NCBI RefSeq assembly: GCF_007954275.1
Contig: NZ_VOLT01000007.1
Coordinates: forward strand, 1-64,000
DNA from: Colwellia demingiae
GTDB taxonomy: Bacteria; Pseudomonadota; Gammaproteobacteria; Enterobacterales; Alteromonadaceae
DNA length: 64,000 nucleotides
Direction of reading: 5' to 3'
Position numbers and translations under genes: made by a program. The notes under the pieces were generated by a model, which ran no database searches, was not told the origin of the DNA, and saw only the letters and a program-made list of their open reading frames with translations. Every line of letters begins with the position of its first letter. Position 1 is the first letter of the stretch. Shown piece by piece: positions 28,822 to 37,719 of the stretch.

Positions 28822-28857
28822 ATCTAATTACCCTAGACAGATTTACGTATGGGCTTA

Positions 28858-29118
28858 TACCAATTCCAATAAATTTCTTCCCACTCAGCGATAGTTAAAA
28901 GGCTTAGAGGCAAGACATTGATTGTAGATAATGGTTTTTCCCTTATCAAAATCAATAACGCAGCATGTAAGCCTTTTAAACTCGCCGTTAGGGAGCTTTC
29001 CAGTGACTCGATAATCGCATAAAATTTCTTTTATATAGAGTGACTATATGCAAAAAATTCTATTTATTCTCAAACCGCTGGCAAGCTCTGAGTGGGAACT
29101 AACTTAATGGACTTGGTA
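28858..29118 (+). mobile_element. MITE-like element, copy B
   Basis: A 261-bp element starting TACCAATTCCAATAAATTTC and ending ACTTAATGGACTTGGTA, with inverted ends of about 35 bp containing CCCACTCAG/CTGAGTGGG. TTA flanks it on both sides (28855-28857 and 29119-29121), a 3-bp target duplication. It aligns with the reverse complement of copy A over roughly its first 130 bp; the remainder is diverged. No coding capacity. Confidence 0.82.
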
Positions 29119-29256
29119 TTACATTGCATTAAGGACTTTCTGCTTTCACAGCCCTATTGTAGTGATTAGCGCAAATCAGTTATCACTAAAGCAGTAATGT
29201 TCATTTAAATCTCAAGTGTTCATGTCTCACAAGTGCGACTCACTACAATGAAAACT

Positions 29257-29272
29257 GTGTCGAAATTGACAC
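29257..29272. promoter_or_regulatory. Candidate enhancer site for the sigma54 response regulator
   Basis: GTGTCGAAATTGACAC has perfect GTGTC/GACAC arms with a 6-base centre. It lies 75 bp upstream of the sigma54-type promoter, a normal enhancer distance. Binding by the regulator encoded at 34106-35491 is inferred. Confidence 0.5.
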
Positions 29273-29346
29273 ACCCCCTCATATGAGTGACAGTGTAATT
29301 TAAATAAAACACAATATAATCAGTATGTTAGTTTTTATTTTACAGA

Positions 29347-29362
29347 TGGCACAAGACTTGTA
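29347..29362 (+). promoter_or_regulatory. Sigma54 (RpoN) promoter-like site
   Basis: TGGCACAAGACTTGTA: TGGCAC matches the -24 consensus, and TTGT stands in for the -12 TTGC. The first G of GG and the G of the -12 element are 12 bases apart, as required. It lies 38 bp before the efflux-adaptor start codon. The operon it would drive is followed by a sigma54-type activator gene. Confidence 0.65.
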
Positions 29363-29399
29363 ATAACTAATCATCTCATTTACAAATATAAGATGAATC

Positions 29400-30656
29400 A
29401 TGGATATACAAAGAAAAGCCGTTCAAAAACCACTTTGGAAAAAATACTGGTTTGTTTTACCTGTATTTATTCTACTCATCGGCACTTATTCATTAAGAAA
29501 TATTTTAGGTAATGCCTCTTACTTTATTGAACGAAGCGCCGTTGTTACCGCCAAAGTAGAGCAGGGTAATTTTCGAGTTAATGTGCGTGCAACAGGTGTT
29601 TTAAAGCCACTTAATATTCGTTGGGTATCCTCGCAAGTTTCAGGTAGAGCAGAGCAAGTCTTTGTTAAAGCTGGCGCTGAAGTAAATAAAGGTGATGTGC
29701 TTGTACAATTATCTAACCCTGAACTACATCGTAATTTAGAAAAGGCGCGTTGGGAGCTGGAAGCAAAAAAGGCTGAAAGTCATGTTGCTTTTGTGATGCT
29801 AGAATCACAGATGGTTGATTTAGAAAATTCAGTATTATCTGCAGAATATAGCTATCAATCAGCGAAACTAAAACTTGATGCAGAAACCGCTCTATTGGCA
29901 CAAGGTAATGCGACAGTCTCTGCGCTCGAATACCAAAGAAGCCAATTAACTGTTAAGCAACAAATGCAATCTTGGCGCGCTCAACAACAAAAAACTGAAA
30001 AAATGAAAGCGAATATGGCGGCAACAAAAATTGCTCAACAAGCCCGTATTGGTTTAGTTGAAAATAATTATCAGCGTGTGCAAGAGCAAGTCGCTGCGCT
30101 GCAAGTGAGATCATCAACGTCTGGTGTTGTTCAACAAGTTTCACTAGAACTCGGTGAACGTGCTCAAGTGGGAGATAGTGTTGCTTTAGTGGCCGATCAA
30201 AACACCTTATTTGCAGAATTACAGGTACAAGAAGTTAGGGTAAAAGATATTGCGCTAGGCCAATTAGTGACTATTGATACTCGCACCAGTGAGATTATTG
30301 GTGAAGTGACGCGTATCGACCCAGCGGTAAAATCTGGCATGGTGTTGATCGATGTCAAACTAATGAGTGACTTACCAACGGAAGCTCGTCCTGAATTAAC
30401 CGTTGATGGGCTGATTGCTATTAGCAATATTGAAAATGCTTTGTATGTAAAGCGACCTGTTTATGCACCAAGACATACTAAGGTTGGCCTGTATAAACTG
30501 AGCCAAGACCAGCAATTTGCGAGTAAATATTCCGTTGGTTTAGGTCAAAGTTCAGTAAATAAAATTCAAATTATAGATGGTTTGATGCTTGGTGATGAAA
30601 TCATTATTTCAGACACATCAAGCTGGCAAGAACATCAAGAAATTAAGATCAATTAA
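29400..30656 (+). CDS. HlyD/MacA-type efflux periplasmic adaptor
   Basis: A 418-residue membrane-fusion protein. A single membrane helix at about 17-33 anchors it, leaving the rest in the periplasm. The order is the usual one: a beta/lipoyl half (VKAGAEVNKGDVLVQLSNPE), a long alpha-helical hairpin at about 105-235 rich in Gln, Glu and Ala, the second lipoyl half (STSGVVQQVSLELGERAQVG), then beta-barrel and membrane-proximal domains. The proteins encoded next are an ABC ATPase and a two-module permease, so this is the adaptor of a MacAB-like tripartite pump that needs an outer-membrane channel from elsewhere. A sigma54-type promoter lies directly upstream. Confidence 0.9.
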   Translation: MDIQRKAVQKPLWKKYWFVLPVFILLIGTYSLRNILGNASYFIERSAVVTAKVEQGNFRVNVRATGVLKPLNIRWVSSQVSGRAEQVFVKAGAEVNKGDVLVQLSNPELHRNLEKARWELEAKKAESHVAFVMLESQMVDLENSVLSAEYSYQSAKLKLDAETALLAQGNATVSALEYQRSQLTVKQQMQSWRAQQQKTEKMKANMAATKIAQQARIGLVENNYQRVQEQVAALQVRSSTSGVVQQVSLELGERAQVGDSVALVADQNTLFAELQVQEVRVKDIALGQLVTIDTRTSEIIGEVTRIDPAVKSGMVLIDVKLMSDLPTEARPELTVDGLIAISNIENALYVKRPVYAPRHTKVGLYKLSQDQQFASKYSVGLGQSSVNKIQIIDGLMLGDEIIISDTSSWQEHQEIKIN

Positions 30657-30759
30657 TGGTCTATTAGCAATAATACTTAATGAATAGTTACTCAATACAC
30701 ACGACTCAAAAAATGAAAATCAGCAGCAAGTAACTTGCTGATACCATATGGGAATAATT

Positions 30760-31491
30760 ATGACTGCACTTATCACCTTAAAAAATATTAGCAAAAAATT
30801 CTTAACTGAAGAGATAGAAACGCGGGCTTTAAATACTATTAACCTAGAGATTAATAAGGGTGAATACCTGTCACTCAGTGGCCAGTCAGGTTGTGGTAAA
30901 TCAACCTTACTCTCTTTACTAGGATTATTAGATGCACCTAGTTCAGGACATTATCATTTAGCAGGTAGTGATGTTTCAGCTTTAACACGGGATCAACGAG
31001 CAAAAATACGCAGTGAACAAATAGGGTTTGTTTTTCAATCGTTTAATTTGATTTCAGATCTCACGGTATTTGAAAATGTTATGTTACCGTTGACGTATCA
31101 AACAGGAAAGTCTAAAAAAGCCATTGAAGCTAAAGTGAATGAAGTATTAGCGAAAGTAGAAATGGGACATCGTAAAAATCATTACCCTTCACAATTATCT
31201 GGCGGACAACAACAGCGCGTTGCCGTTGCTAGAGCCTTAGTTAATGACCCTGCAATTATTCTTGCCGATGAACCAACAGGTAACTTAGATTCAAAAAATG
31301 CCGAGGCAGTTTTACAGCTATTCGATCAACTTCATCATGATGGCGCAACTATCTGCATGGTGACCCATGATCCCTCGTCAGCGAAGAGAGCGAGTAGGTG
31401 TTTAGAAATGTTTGATGGGCAACTGATCAAAGACAATATCAATCATGATCGTCAAGTAACGCTTAAACCAGTTGAATTGGCTGCGGGCTAA
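30760..31491 (+). CDS. ABC transporter ATP-binding protein (MacB/LolD type)
   Basis: A 243-residue ATPase. Walker [12 protein letters not shown]-loop FVFQSFNL, signature [15 protein letters not shown], Walker [14 protein letters not shown] and the switch histidine in MVTHD are all present. The proteins closest to it power MacB, LolCDE and similar mechanotransmission pumps that act on substrates in the periplasm and do not pump across the inner membrane. Two in-frame starts exist: ATG at 30748 and ATG at 30760. The second follows GGGAATAATT and begins with the conserved fold, so I prefer it. It sits between the adaptor and the permease in one operon. Confidence 0.93.
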   Translation: MTALITLKNISKKFLTEEIETRALNTINLEINKGEYLSLSGQSGCGKSTLLSLLGLLDAPSSGHYHLAGSDVSALTRDQRAKIRSEQIGFVFQSFNLISDLTVFENVMLPLTYQTGKSKKAIEAKVNEVLAKVEMGHRKNHYPSQLSGGQQQRVAVARALVNDPAIILADEPTGNLDSKNAEAVLQLFDQLHHDGATICMVTHDPSSAKRASRCLEMFDGQLIKDNINHDRQVTLKPVELAAG

Positions 31492-31508
31492 ACCTTAGGA
31501 GAAGTACC

Positions 31509-33932
31509 ATGTCGATGTTAATAGATATTAAATACGCTTTTCGCTTGTTATTTAAAGCGCCTAAATTTACTGCGATGACCTTGGGGGTATTAATCGGTGG
31601 ATTATCGATTAGTTTATTCACCTTCTCATTTTTATATACCATGGTTTACAAACCTCTACCAATACCTGAGGCTGAAACGGCAAAAGCGATTACTGTTGAA
31701 TTTGACGGTAACTACAACTTAATCACGGGTTATGAATATAACAATGTTAAAGAGAGTGTAACCAGTTTTACCGAGTTTGGTGTTTATGATAATCGTAATA
31801 TTCGTTTGTCTGTTGAACAATCAGGTAAAGATATTTCAGGAAGCTATGTCCAAAATGGTTTTTTTGAGTTCAGCCGTACAGAACCTATTTTAGGTCGAAC
31901 GATACAAGCCCAAGATAACAAAGTAGGTGCATCGCCAGTCGCATTAATTAGCTATGAAATTTGGCAGTCTGAACTTAATGGCGATGAAGGTGTTTTGTCA
32001 AAAAGCCTGATGCTAAATGGGGTGATTACTGATGTTATTGGGGTTATGCCAAAAGGATATCTATTTCCTAATACTTCACAAATTTGGTTGCCACTGTCAG
32101 ACAGCGTTTTTAATGCTACCGCAGAGCAAAGTGAAAACTATTTTGCGTATGGCCGAGTTAACGCTGGTACCACTATTGAACAAGCTGAATTGGAGTTGGG
32201 GCAAGCCATTAACCAAGTTTATCAACAGAATGTAGAATTATATAACATGCCTGAGTTTGAAAAAGGCGCGAAGCTGATGTCATTCCAAGCGGCGCAAACC
32301 AACGGCCAAGGCAGTATTGTTTTTGTCTTCTTAAACGCCATTTCATGGTTGATTTTATTACTTGCTTGTATCAACGTCGGCAATTTATTACTCGCTCGTA
32401 CCATTGAACGTCAAAAAGAAACCGCTATTCGCGCTGCTTTGGGGGCAACTAGCTCTCGCTTAGTTAGCCAGTTAATGTGGGAAGGCGTTATCATTTCAAC
32501 GGTTGGTGGCATTTTGTCATTACTATTGGTTGGGGCTGCTTTAGATTATACCGAAATTGCTTTTCACTCGTGGATTCCAGGTGGAGGTTCCTTCTGGTGG
32601 CATTGGAGTATGGATCTGCAAACGTTGCTAATGGGCATTGCATTTACCGTGGTTACTATTTTACTGTCAGCTTTTTTACCGGCATGGCGCTCTGCAAATC
32701 AAGACATTAATACCACATTAAGAGATGGAACCCGTGGTGCTCAAAGTAAAAAAGCAGGCAGGATTTCTCGGATATTAGTCACTAGCCAAGTATTTTTGGT
32801 CGCCACTTTAATGTTAATTGGCTCTGTTTCTGCCTACATATCACATAAATTGATTAACCTTGAAATGGGCGATGATTATAGCTATGTGATGTCAGCAAGA
32901 ATGTCGATACCTGAAAATAAATACCCAGAGCCTACGCAGCAATTAGCATTATTTCAATCGTTAAAAGAAAACATTGAGCAACATCCTCAAGTGGTTGGTG
33001 TTGTTGCAAACGATTGGCGACGTCAATCGACAGTGACTCTCGAAGGTAAGGATTATGCCTCTGAAGAGAGCAAACCTAAAATTGATACTATTACGGTTAT
33101 TGGTGATACCGCAACAGTGGGTATTGACTTAGTCGCAGGGAGACAATTTACTCACCTTGATAAGTTGGGTCACCGTAAAACGGCTATGATAAGCCAATCT
33201 ATGGCTAAACGTTATTGGCCGGGAGAGTCTGCTTTAGAAAAAAGTTTTCAGGTGAAAATAGATGATAAAAATGAAAAAGTTTTTATTGTTGGCGTTGTTA
33301 CAGACCGTCTTAATGCTTCTACTATGTTTGCTCGATTAGATAGTGCTGATGAAGTTTATGTATCAGGGTTACAATTTATCAATAGCTTCCAAATTGTTTA
33401 TTATCGTACTTTACCCAATACGCAAAACGCGGAAGAAATTTTCTATCAAGCCATGTTTGATACCGATCGCTCTATTGAGATGACATATTCGGTTCAATTA
33501 GCGAGTAAGAACAGAAACATGATGCGAGATTCAATGGGCTTAATGTCGAATGTAACCTTTGGTACTGGTTTCTTTGCTTTATTATTGGCCATGGTGGGTA
33601 TTTATGGCTTAACGGCAAATTCAGTGGCTCAGCGTACCCATGAAGTAGGTATTAGGCGTGCTGTTGGGGCTAGTGATAAAAATATTACACAGATGTTTTT
33701 AAAGCAGGGGGCCCGTCAGTTAGTTATTGGTTTAGGCTTGGCGGTGGTACTGTTTGCTTTAATCTCTTTTGGTTTTCATAAGTTTACTGAAGAAATATTC
33801 CCGGTATACCTCTACTTCGGCATTGCTATTACGGTAGTTTCGGTGCTTTCAGTCATTGTTATGTTGGCAATTTTTACACCAACCAAACGTGCCGTTAAAA
33901 TGGAACCGAGCATAGCGTTACGTTACGAGTAG
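31509..33932 (+). CDS. MacB-like ABC transporter permease with two FtsX modules
   Basis: An 807-residue inner-membrane protein. The N-terminal membrane helix (about 20-43) is followed by a periplasmic MacB-type domain (45-265), then three helices forming the first FtsX module (LLLACINVGNLLLARTIERQ is the coupling region), a fourth helix near 425, a second periplasmic domain at about 450-680, and a C-terminal FtsX module (VAQRTHEVGIRRAVGASDKN). The duplicated layout is seen in the large permease family often named after acidobacterial examples, which works as a single chain with two ATPase copies. It follows the ATPase by 17 bases with an AGGAGAAG ribosome site. The likely job is expulsion of a peptide-like or amphiphilic toxin (inference). 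Confidence 0.9.
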   Translation: MSMLIDIKYAFRLLFKAPKFTAMTLGVLIGGLSISLFTFSFLYTMVYKPLPIPEAETAKAITVEFDGNYNLITGYEYNNVKESVTSFTEFGVYDNRNIRLSVEQSGKDISGSYVQNGFFEFSRTEPILGRTIQAQDNKVGASPVALISYEIWQSELNGDEGVLSKSLMLNGVITDVIGVMPKGYLFPNTSQIWLPLSDSVFNATAEQSENYFAYGRVNAGTTIEQAELELGQAINQVYQQNVELYNMPEFEKGAKLMSFQAAQTNGQGSIVFVFLNAISWLILLLACINVGNLLLARTIERQKETAIRAALGATSSRLVSQLMWEGVIISTVGGILSLLLVGAALDYTEIAFHSWIPGGGSFWWHWSMDLQTLLMGIAFTVVTILLSAFLPAWRSANQDINTTLRDGTRGAQSKKAGRISRILVTSQVFLVATLMLIGSVSAYISHKLINLEMGDDYSYVMSARMSIPENKYPEPTQQLALFQSLKENIEQHPQVVGVVANDWRRQSTVTLEGKDYASEESKPKIDTITVIGDTATVGIDLVAGRQFTHLDKLGHRKTAMISQSMAKRYWPGESALEKSFQVKIDDKNEKVFIVGVVTDRLNASTMFARLDSADEVYVSGLQFINSFQIVYYRTLPNTQNAEEIFYQAMFDTDRSIEMTYSVQLASKNRNMMRDSMGLMSNVTFGTGFFALLLAMVGIYGLTANSVAQRTHEVGIRRAVGASDKNITQMFLKQGARQLVIGLGLAVVLFALISFGFHKFTEEIFPVYLYFGIAITVVSVLSVIVMLAIFTPTKRAVKMEPSIALRYE

Positions 33933-33949
33933 GCTGATTAAGCTGCCTA

Positions 33950-33985
33950 GGGTAATAGATGGATCTCGTACTTCATCTGTTACCC
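33950..33985 (+). terminator. Hairpin between the efflux operon and the two-component genes
   Basis: Arms GGGTAATAGATG and CATCTGTTACCC pair at 12 positions with one wobble; outer CTGATTA/TTATCAG can extend the stem. No strong T-run follows, so it may only reduce readthrough to the regulator genes. Confidence 0.45.
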
Positions 33986-34105
33986 TTATCAGTCAACTTT
34001 TTAAGCAAATAGACTTTATAACTATCTAATTCTTGTTCCTTTGCTCGATATTACTTAAAGTGAAGACATAATCTCGGAAACTTAACTACTTATGAATAAA
34101 CGCTT

Positions 34106-35491
34106 GTGAATAAAAAAATACTAATCGCTGATGATGATATTAATATCATTGCCAGTTTAAAATTTGTTTTAGCCGACGAAGGCTTTGATATTGTAGCGGT
34201 CACAACGCCACAAGCTGCTTTAGATAATTTAAAAACTCAAAGTGTTGATTTGATTCTACTTGATATGAACTTTCAGCAAGACACAACCTCTGGTGCTGAG
34301 GGTGTTCAATTAGTTGAAGCAATCACAGAACTTGAACTTAATGTTCCCATTATCGTGATGACTGGCTGGGCGACTATTGATATTGCCGTTGAAGCTATGC
34401 AAGCTGGCGCAAAAGACTTCATTCAAAAACCGTGGAAAAATGAACGTATGCTCAGCGCGATTGACAATCAATTAGCCTTGGCAAAATCCGATAAAAAAGC
34501 ACAACGACTCAGTCAGCAAAATCAATTGCTCACCTCGCAAGCCCACCCTGGCAGTCGTGCAGGTATCATTGCACAATCCCAACCTATGCAAGAATTATTA
34601 GCAACCCTTGATGATTTAGCAAAAAGCGATATGAGTATTTTATTAACTGGTGATAATGGCACGGGTAAAAGCATGCTTGCAGCTTATGTGCATAGTGTTT
34701 CTACACGAGAAAAACATTCTTTTGTGCCTGTTAATATGGGCGCTATACCCGAATCACTTTTTGAAAGCGAAATGTTTGGCCATGTAAAAGGGGCGTTTAC
34801 TGATGCCAAAGAAAATCGTATTGGTCGCTTTGAAATGGCAGAGCAAGGTACTTTATTTTTAGATGAACTTGCCAATATTCCTTTTGCTCAACAAGCTAAG
34901 TTGCTGCACGTTTTAGAAGCACAACAGTTTGAGGCGGTTGGCAGTAGTAAATCATTACATGCAGATGTACGTATTATTTCGGCGACTAACAGTGATTTAT
35001 TGGCTGAGATTAAAAACAATACCTTTAGACAAGATCTGTATTATCGATTAAATACTATTGAGTTAAGAGTGCCATCATTAAGTGAGCGAGTTGAAGATAT
35101 CCCCGCGCTCGCTGAGCACTTTCTTCAATCTTTCAGTGCTAAATACCATCGAGCTTGTCCTAAACTTACAGAACAAGCCATCATTGCAATGCAGCAATAT
35201 GACTGGCCTGGTAATATTCGTGAACTTAGTCATATGATGGAGCGAGTGCTTTTCACCTGTAAAAAAGACAGTATTGAGACCCAAGAGTTGATGTTAACAG
35301 GCGCTAATAACTCTGAAAATGGTGCTGTTGAATCTTTGGATGATCCCAATTTAAGTCTTGATGAAATCGAAAGGAAAACCTTAATCAAGCGTCTGAAGTT
35401 TCATCGTGGTAATGCCACTGAAACAGCGAAGTCCTTAGGGTTAAGTCGAAGTGGTTATTATCGACGTTTGAGTAAGTATGAACTGGATTAA
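34106..35491 (+). CDS. Sigma54-dependent response regulator (NtrC family)
   Basis: A 461-residue regulator. Receiver domain at about 1-120 with acidic pair Asp9-Asp10, phosphoacceptor Asp53 (LILLDMNF) and Lys in FIQKPW. AAA+ domain at about 150-375 with P-loop TGDNGTGKSMLA, the sigma54-contact loop in the form GAFTDA (canonical GAFTGA), and Walker B GTLFLDEL. A Fis-type helix-turn-helix lies at the end (GNATETAKSLGLSRSGYYRR). The start is GTG; the ATG 14 bases upstream is out of frame and stops at once. It overlaps the kinase gene by 14 bases. A sigma54-like promoter in front of the adjacent efflux operon is the obvious target. Confidence 0.92.
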   Translation: MNKKILIADDDINIIASLKFVLADEGFDIVAVTTPQAALDNLKTQSVDLILLDMNFQQDTTSGAEGVQLVEAITELELNVPIIVMTGWATIDIAVEAMQAGAKDFIQKPWKNERMLSAIDNQLALAKSDKKAQRLSQQNQLLTSQAHPGSRAGIIAQSQPMQELLATLDDLAKSDMSILLTGDNGTGKSMLAAYVHSVSTREKHSFVPVNMGAIPESLFESEMFGHVKGAFTDAKENRIGRFEMAEQGTLFLDELANIPFAQQAKLLHVLEAQQFEAVGSSKSLHADVRIISATNSDLLAEIKNNTFRQDLYYRLNTIELRVPSLSERVEDIPALAEHFLQSFSAKYHRACPKLTEQAIIAMQQYDWPGNIRELSHMMERVLFTCKKDSIETQELMLTGANNSENGAVESLDDPNLSLDEIERKTLIKRLKFHRGNATETAKSLGLSRSGYYRRLSKYELD

Positions 35492-36884
35492 AAAAAGTTG
35501 GCAATTACTTTTGGGTAATTCAAAAACTCAACACGGCGAAAACCAACATAATTTATTATTGTTGGTATGTATACCGTGTTTCTTCATCACCGCCACTGCG
35601 CTTTTCTTAACGCAAATATCAGGCTATTTAATTGCTTTTATCCTCATTGTTTTATTACTGCTGTGTAGTTTTGTCATCGTGGCGAGTAGACAAAATTCGC
35701 ATTATCAAATCCGCACATTATCTAACTTAATTGAGTCGATGATTGATGGCGACTACACGTTAAGAGGGCGGCTTCAAACGAATCAAGCGTTTCAAGAACT
35801 ACTCAATTCAGTTAACGTTTTAGCAGATACTTTGTCAAAACATAAAATTGAAGCCAAAGAATCACGTTTGTTATTAGAGCGCATCATGGAACAAATGGAT
35901 GCCATGGTATTCGCCACTGATGAGCAAGGTTTTGTCGTTATGGCTAATGCTTCGGCGCATAAACTTGTTTTGGGGCAGGTCGGTAATGAGGTCGATAATA
36001 TAACCAATATTCAATTAGCGACTTTACCTATTGGCGCTGAAATTATTAGCGCCAATGCAGGTATCATTGAGTTTAAAGAAGGGTCAATTAGTGGTGAACA
36101 CTTTTTATCTAAAGAGTCTTTTTTAAGTGATGGCAAACAGCATCAACTTTTTACTCTTACTAATGCCGAACGTCTATTAATGGAGAAAGAGCGTAAAGCT
36201 TGGCAAAGCCTGCTTCGGGTATTAAGTCATGAAATGAATAATTCATTAACGCCAATTGTTGCCATCAGCCAATCAATGCAAAAAAAGTTACAAAGGGAAG
36301 ATCGCGAAGTAGACAAAGTATCCTTACTTGAAGGCATTAACATTATTAATGAGCGTGCAGACTCTTTAAGCCAATTCATTGCCAGTTACAGTCAACTATC
36401 TCAGTTACCTAAACCGAATAAATCAGTATTCAAGTTAGTGTTTATGATTGATAAACTTTCAACACTTTATCCCGAATGTAAAATACAGTGTGAACTGGAT
36501 AGCGAATTATTAATTGAAGCGGATAAAAGTCAGCTTGAGCAAGTGTTGATTAATTTATTTAAAAATTCTGTTGAGGCAATGAGCGATACTGATGAAAAAA
36601 TAATTGAGATTAACAGTTCGCAAGAAGGTAACTGGCAGCATATTTCTATTCGAGACTTGGGTACAGGCATTGCAAATTTAGATAATGTCTTTGTGCCGTT
36701 TTACAGCACAAAACCTCAAGGCAGTGGTATTGGATTAGCATTGTGTCGACAAATTTTATTTAATCATAATGGCTCGATTAAAATAGACAATTATCAAGGT
36801 TTACTTCAAGGGAGTGATAAAGACTCTCCTTATGTTAAGCAAGGTGTTGAAGTGGTTTTATCGCTGCCAATATATGTTGCGTAA
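35478..36884 (+). CDS. Sensor histidine kinase
   Basis: A 468-residue kinase. Two membrane helices at about 24-44 and 48-70 with hardly any periplasmic loop mean that the signal is sensed in or near the membrane. A HAMP-like stretch and a PAS-like region (about 125-225, VFATDEQGFVVMANASAHKL) follow. The phosphorylation site is His251 in VLSHEMNNSLTPI. The ATPase part shows the N-box EQVLINLFKNSVEAM, G1 DLGTGI and G2 GSGIGLAL. Its start lies inside the response regulator gene, so the pair is coupled. It probably detects membrane stress or the substrate of the pump encoded upstream; this is inferred from its place. Confidence 0.92.
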   Translation: MNWIKKSWQLLLGNSKTQHGENQHNLLLLVCIPCFFITATALFLTQISGYLIAFILIVLLLLCSFVIVASRQNSHYQIRTLSNLIESMIDGDYTLRGRLQTNQAFQELLNSVNVLADTLSKHKIEAKESRLLLERIMEQMDAMVFATDEQGFVVMANASAHKLVLGQVGNEVDNITNIQLATLPIGAEIISANAGIIEFKEGSISGEHFLSKESFLSDGKQHQLFTLTNAERLLMEKERKAWQSLLRVLSHEMNNSLTPIVAISQSMQKKLQREDREVDKVSLLEGINIINERADSLSQFIASYSQLSQLPKPNKSVFKLVFMIDKLSTLYPECKIQCELDSELLIEADKSQLEQVLINLFKNSVEAMSDTDEKIIEINSSQEGNWQHISIRDLGTGIANLDNVFVPFYSTKPQGSGIGLALCRQILFNHNGSIKIDNYQGLLQGSDKDSPYVKQGVEVVLSLPIYVA

Positions 36885-37012
36885 AGTTGAAGTTTTCTAG
36901 AGATGAAATCACAACACTCTCGCTATAGCTGATATCATTAACTCAAAATTAAAGAAGCCTCAAAAACCTCTATTAACGACCATTAATTGATCACTACTCT
37001 GTAACTAATCTT

Positions 37013-37624
37013 ATGAACGCAAACTCTCTAATAATCCTCGATTTTGAAACAACCGGTCTGTCACCTGATAATGGCGATAGAGCCATTGAAATTGGTGCGG
37101 TAAAGCTTGAAAATGGAGTGGTAACTGATCGTTTTCAAGAGTTGATGTATCCTGGGCGACCGGTAAGTCACTTTATTGCTGATTACACTGGCATCACTAA
37201 TGTAATGCTAAGTAAAGCCGCGCCATGTCATGAAGTCATGGGTCGCTTTAGCGATTTTATTCAAGGGCAAAACCTGGTTGCTCATAATGCATCGTTTGAT
37301 AAGCGTTTTTTAGATAGTGAGCTAAAGCGTATTTCGTCGGGTTATGATGGGCAGTTTGCCTGCTCGTTATTGTTATCTCGTCGATTATATCAAACTGCAC
37401 CTAACCATAAGTTAGGTACATTAACTAACTATAAAGGCATTGCCTCAAATGGCAGTTTCCATAGAGCATTATATGATTCTGAAATGACAGCAAAGCTTTG
37501 GGTCGCGATGTTAGATGATATTAAGCAACAAACTGGTATTGATGAAGTGCCATTTTCTTTAATTCAGAAGTTAACTAAAACGACTAAAGCGAATGTTGGT
37601 AAGCTTTTAGCTAACTACAGATAA
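37013..37624 (+). CDS. 3'-5' exonuclease of the DnaQ/DEDDh family
   Basis: A 203-residue protein with the exonuclease motifs in order: ExoI ILDFETTGL (Asp10, Glu12), ExoII NLVAHNASFDKRFLDSEL, and ExoIII HRALYDSEMTAKLW, giving the DEDDh set of catalytic residues for two metal ions. It resembles the epsilon proofreading subunit but lacks the C-terminal polymerase-binding tail seen in DnaQ, and so is better read as a free-standing exonuclease such as those paired with repair or tRNA/DNA processing roles. It has its own promoter region, faces prsT tail-to-tail and has no partner gene. Confidence 0.85.
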   Translation: MNANSLIILDFETTGLSPDNGDRAIEIGAVKLENGVVTDRFQELMYPGRPVSHFIADYTGITNVMLSKAAPCHEVMGRFSDFIQGQNLVAHNASFDKRFLDSELKRISSGYDGQFACSLLLSRRLYQTAPNHKLGTLTNYKGIASNGSFHRALYDSEMTAKLWVAMLDDIKQQTGIDEVPFSLIQKLTKTTKANVGKLLANYR

Positions 37625-37719
37625 TCCGTAATAGCTGGATAACTACATTAAGTTAATCGCTTAATTAAAGCCAATAAAAGCTAATAAAACAGTAGTCTAC
37701 ATTTCTTAGACTTTTATCC

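Larger units (their letters stand above)
28822..29399. other. Intergenic region: MITE copy B and efflux-operon promoter
   Basis: A 578-bp gap. It holds the mobile element at 28858-29118, a near-palindrome at 29257-29272 and a sigma54-type promoter at 29347-29362. No gene seen. Confidence 0.6.
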
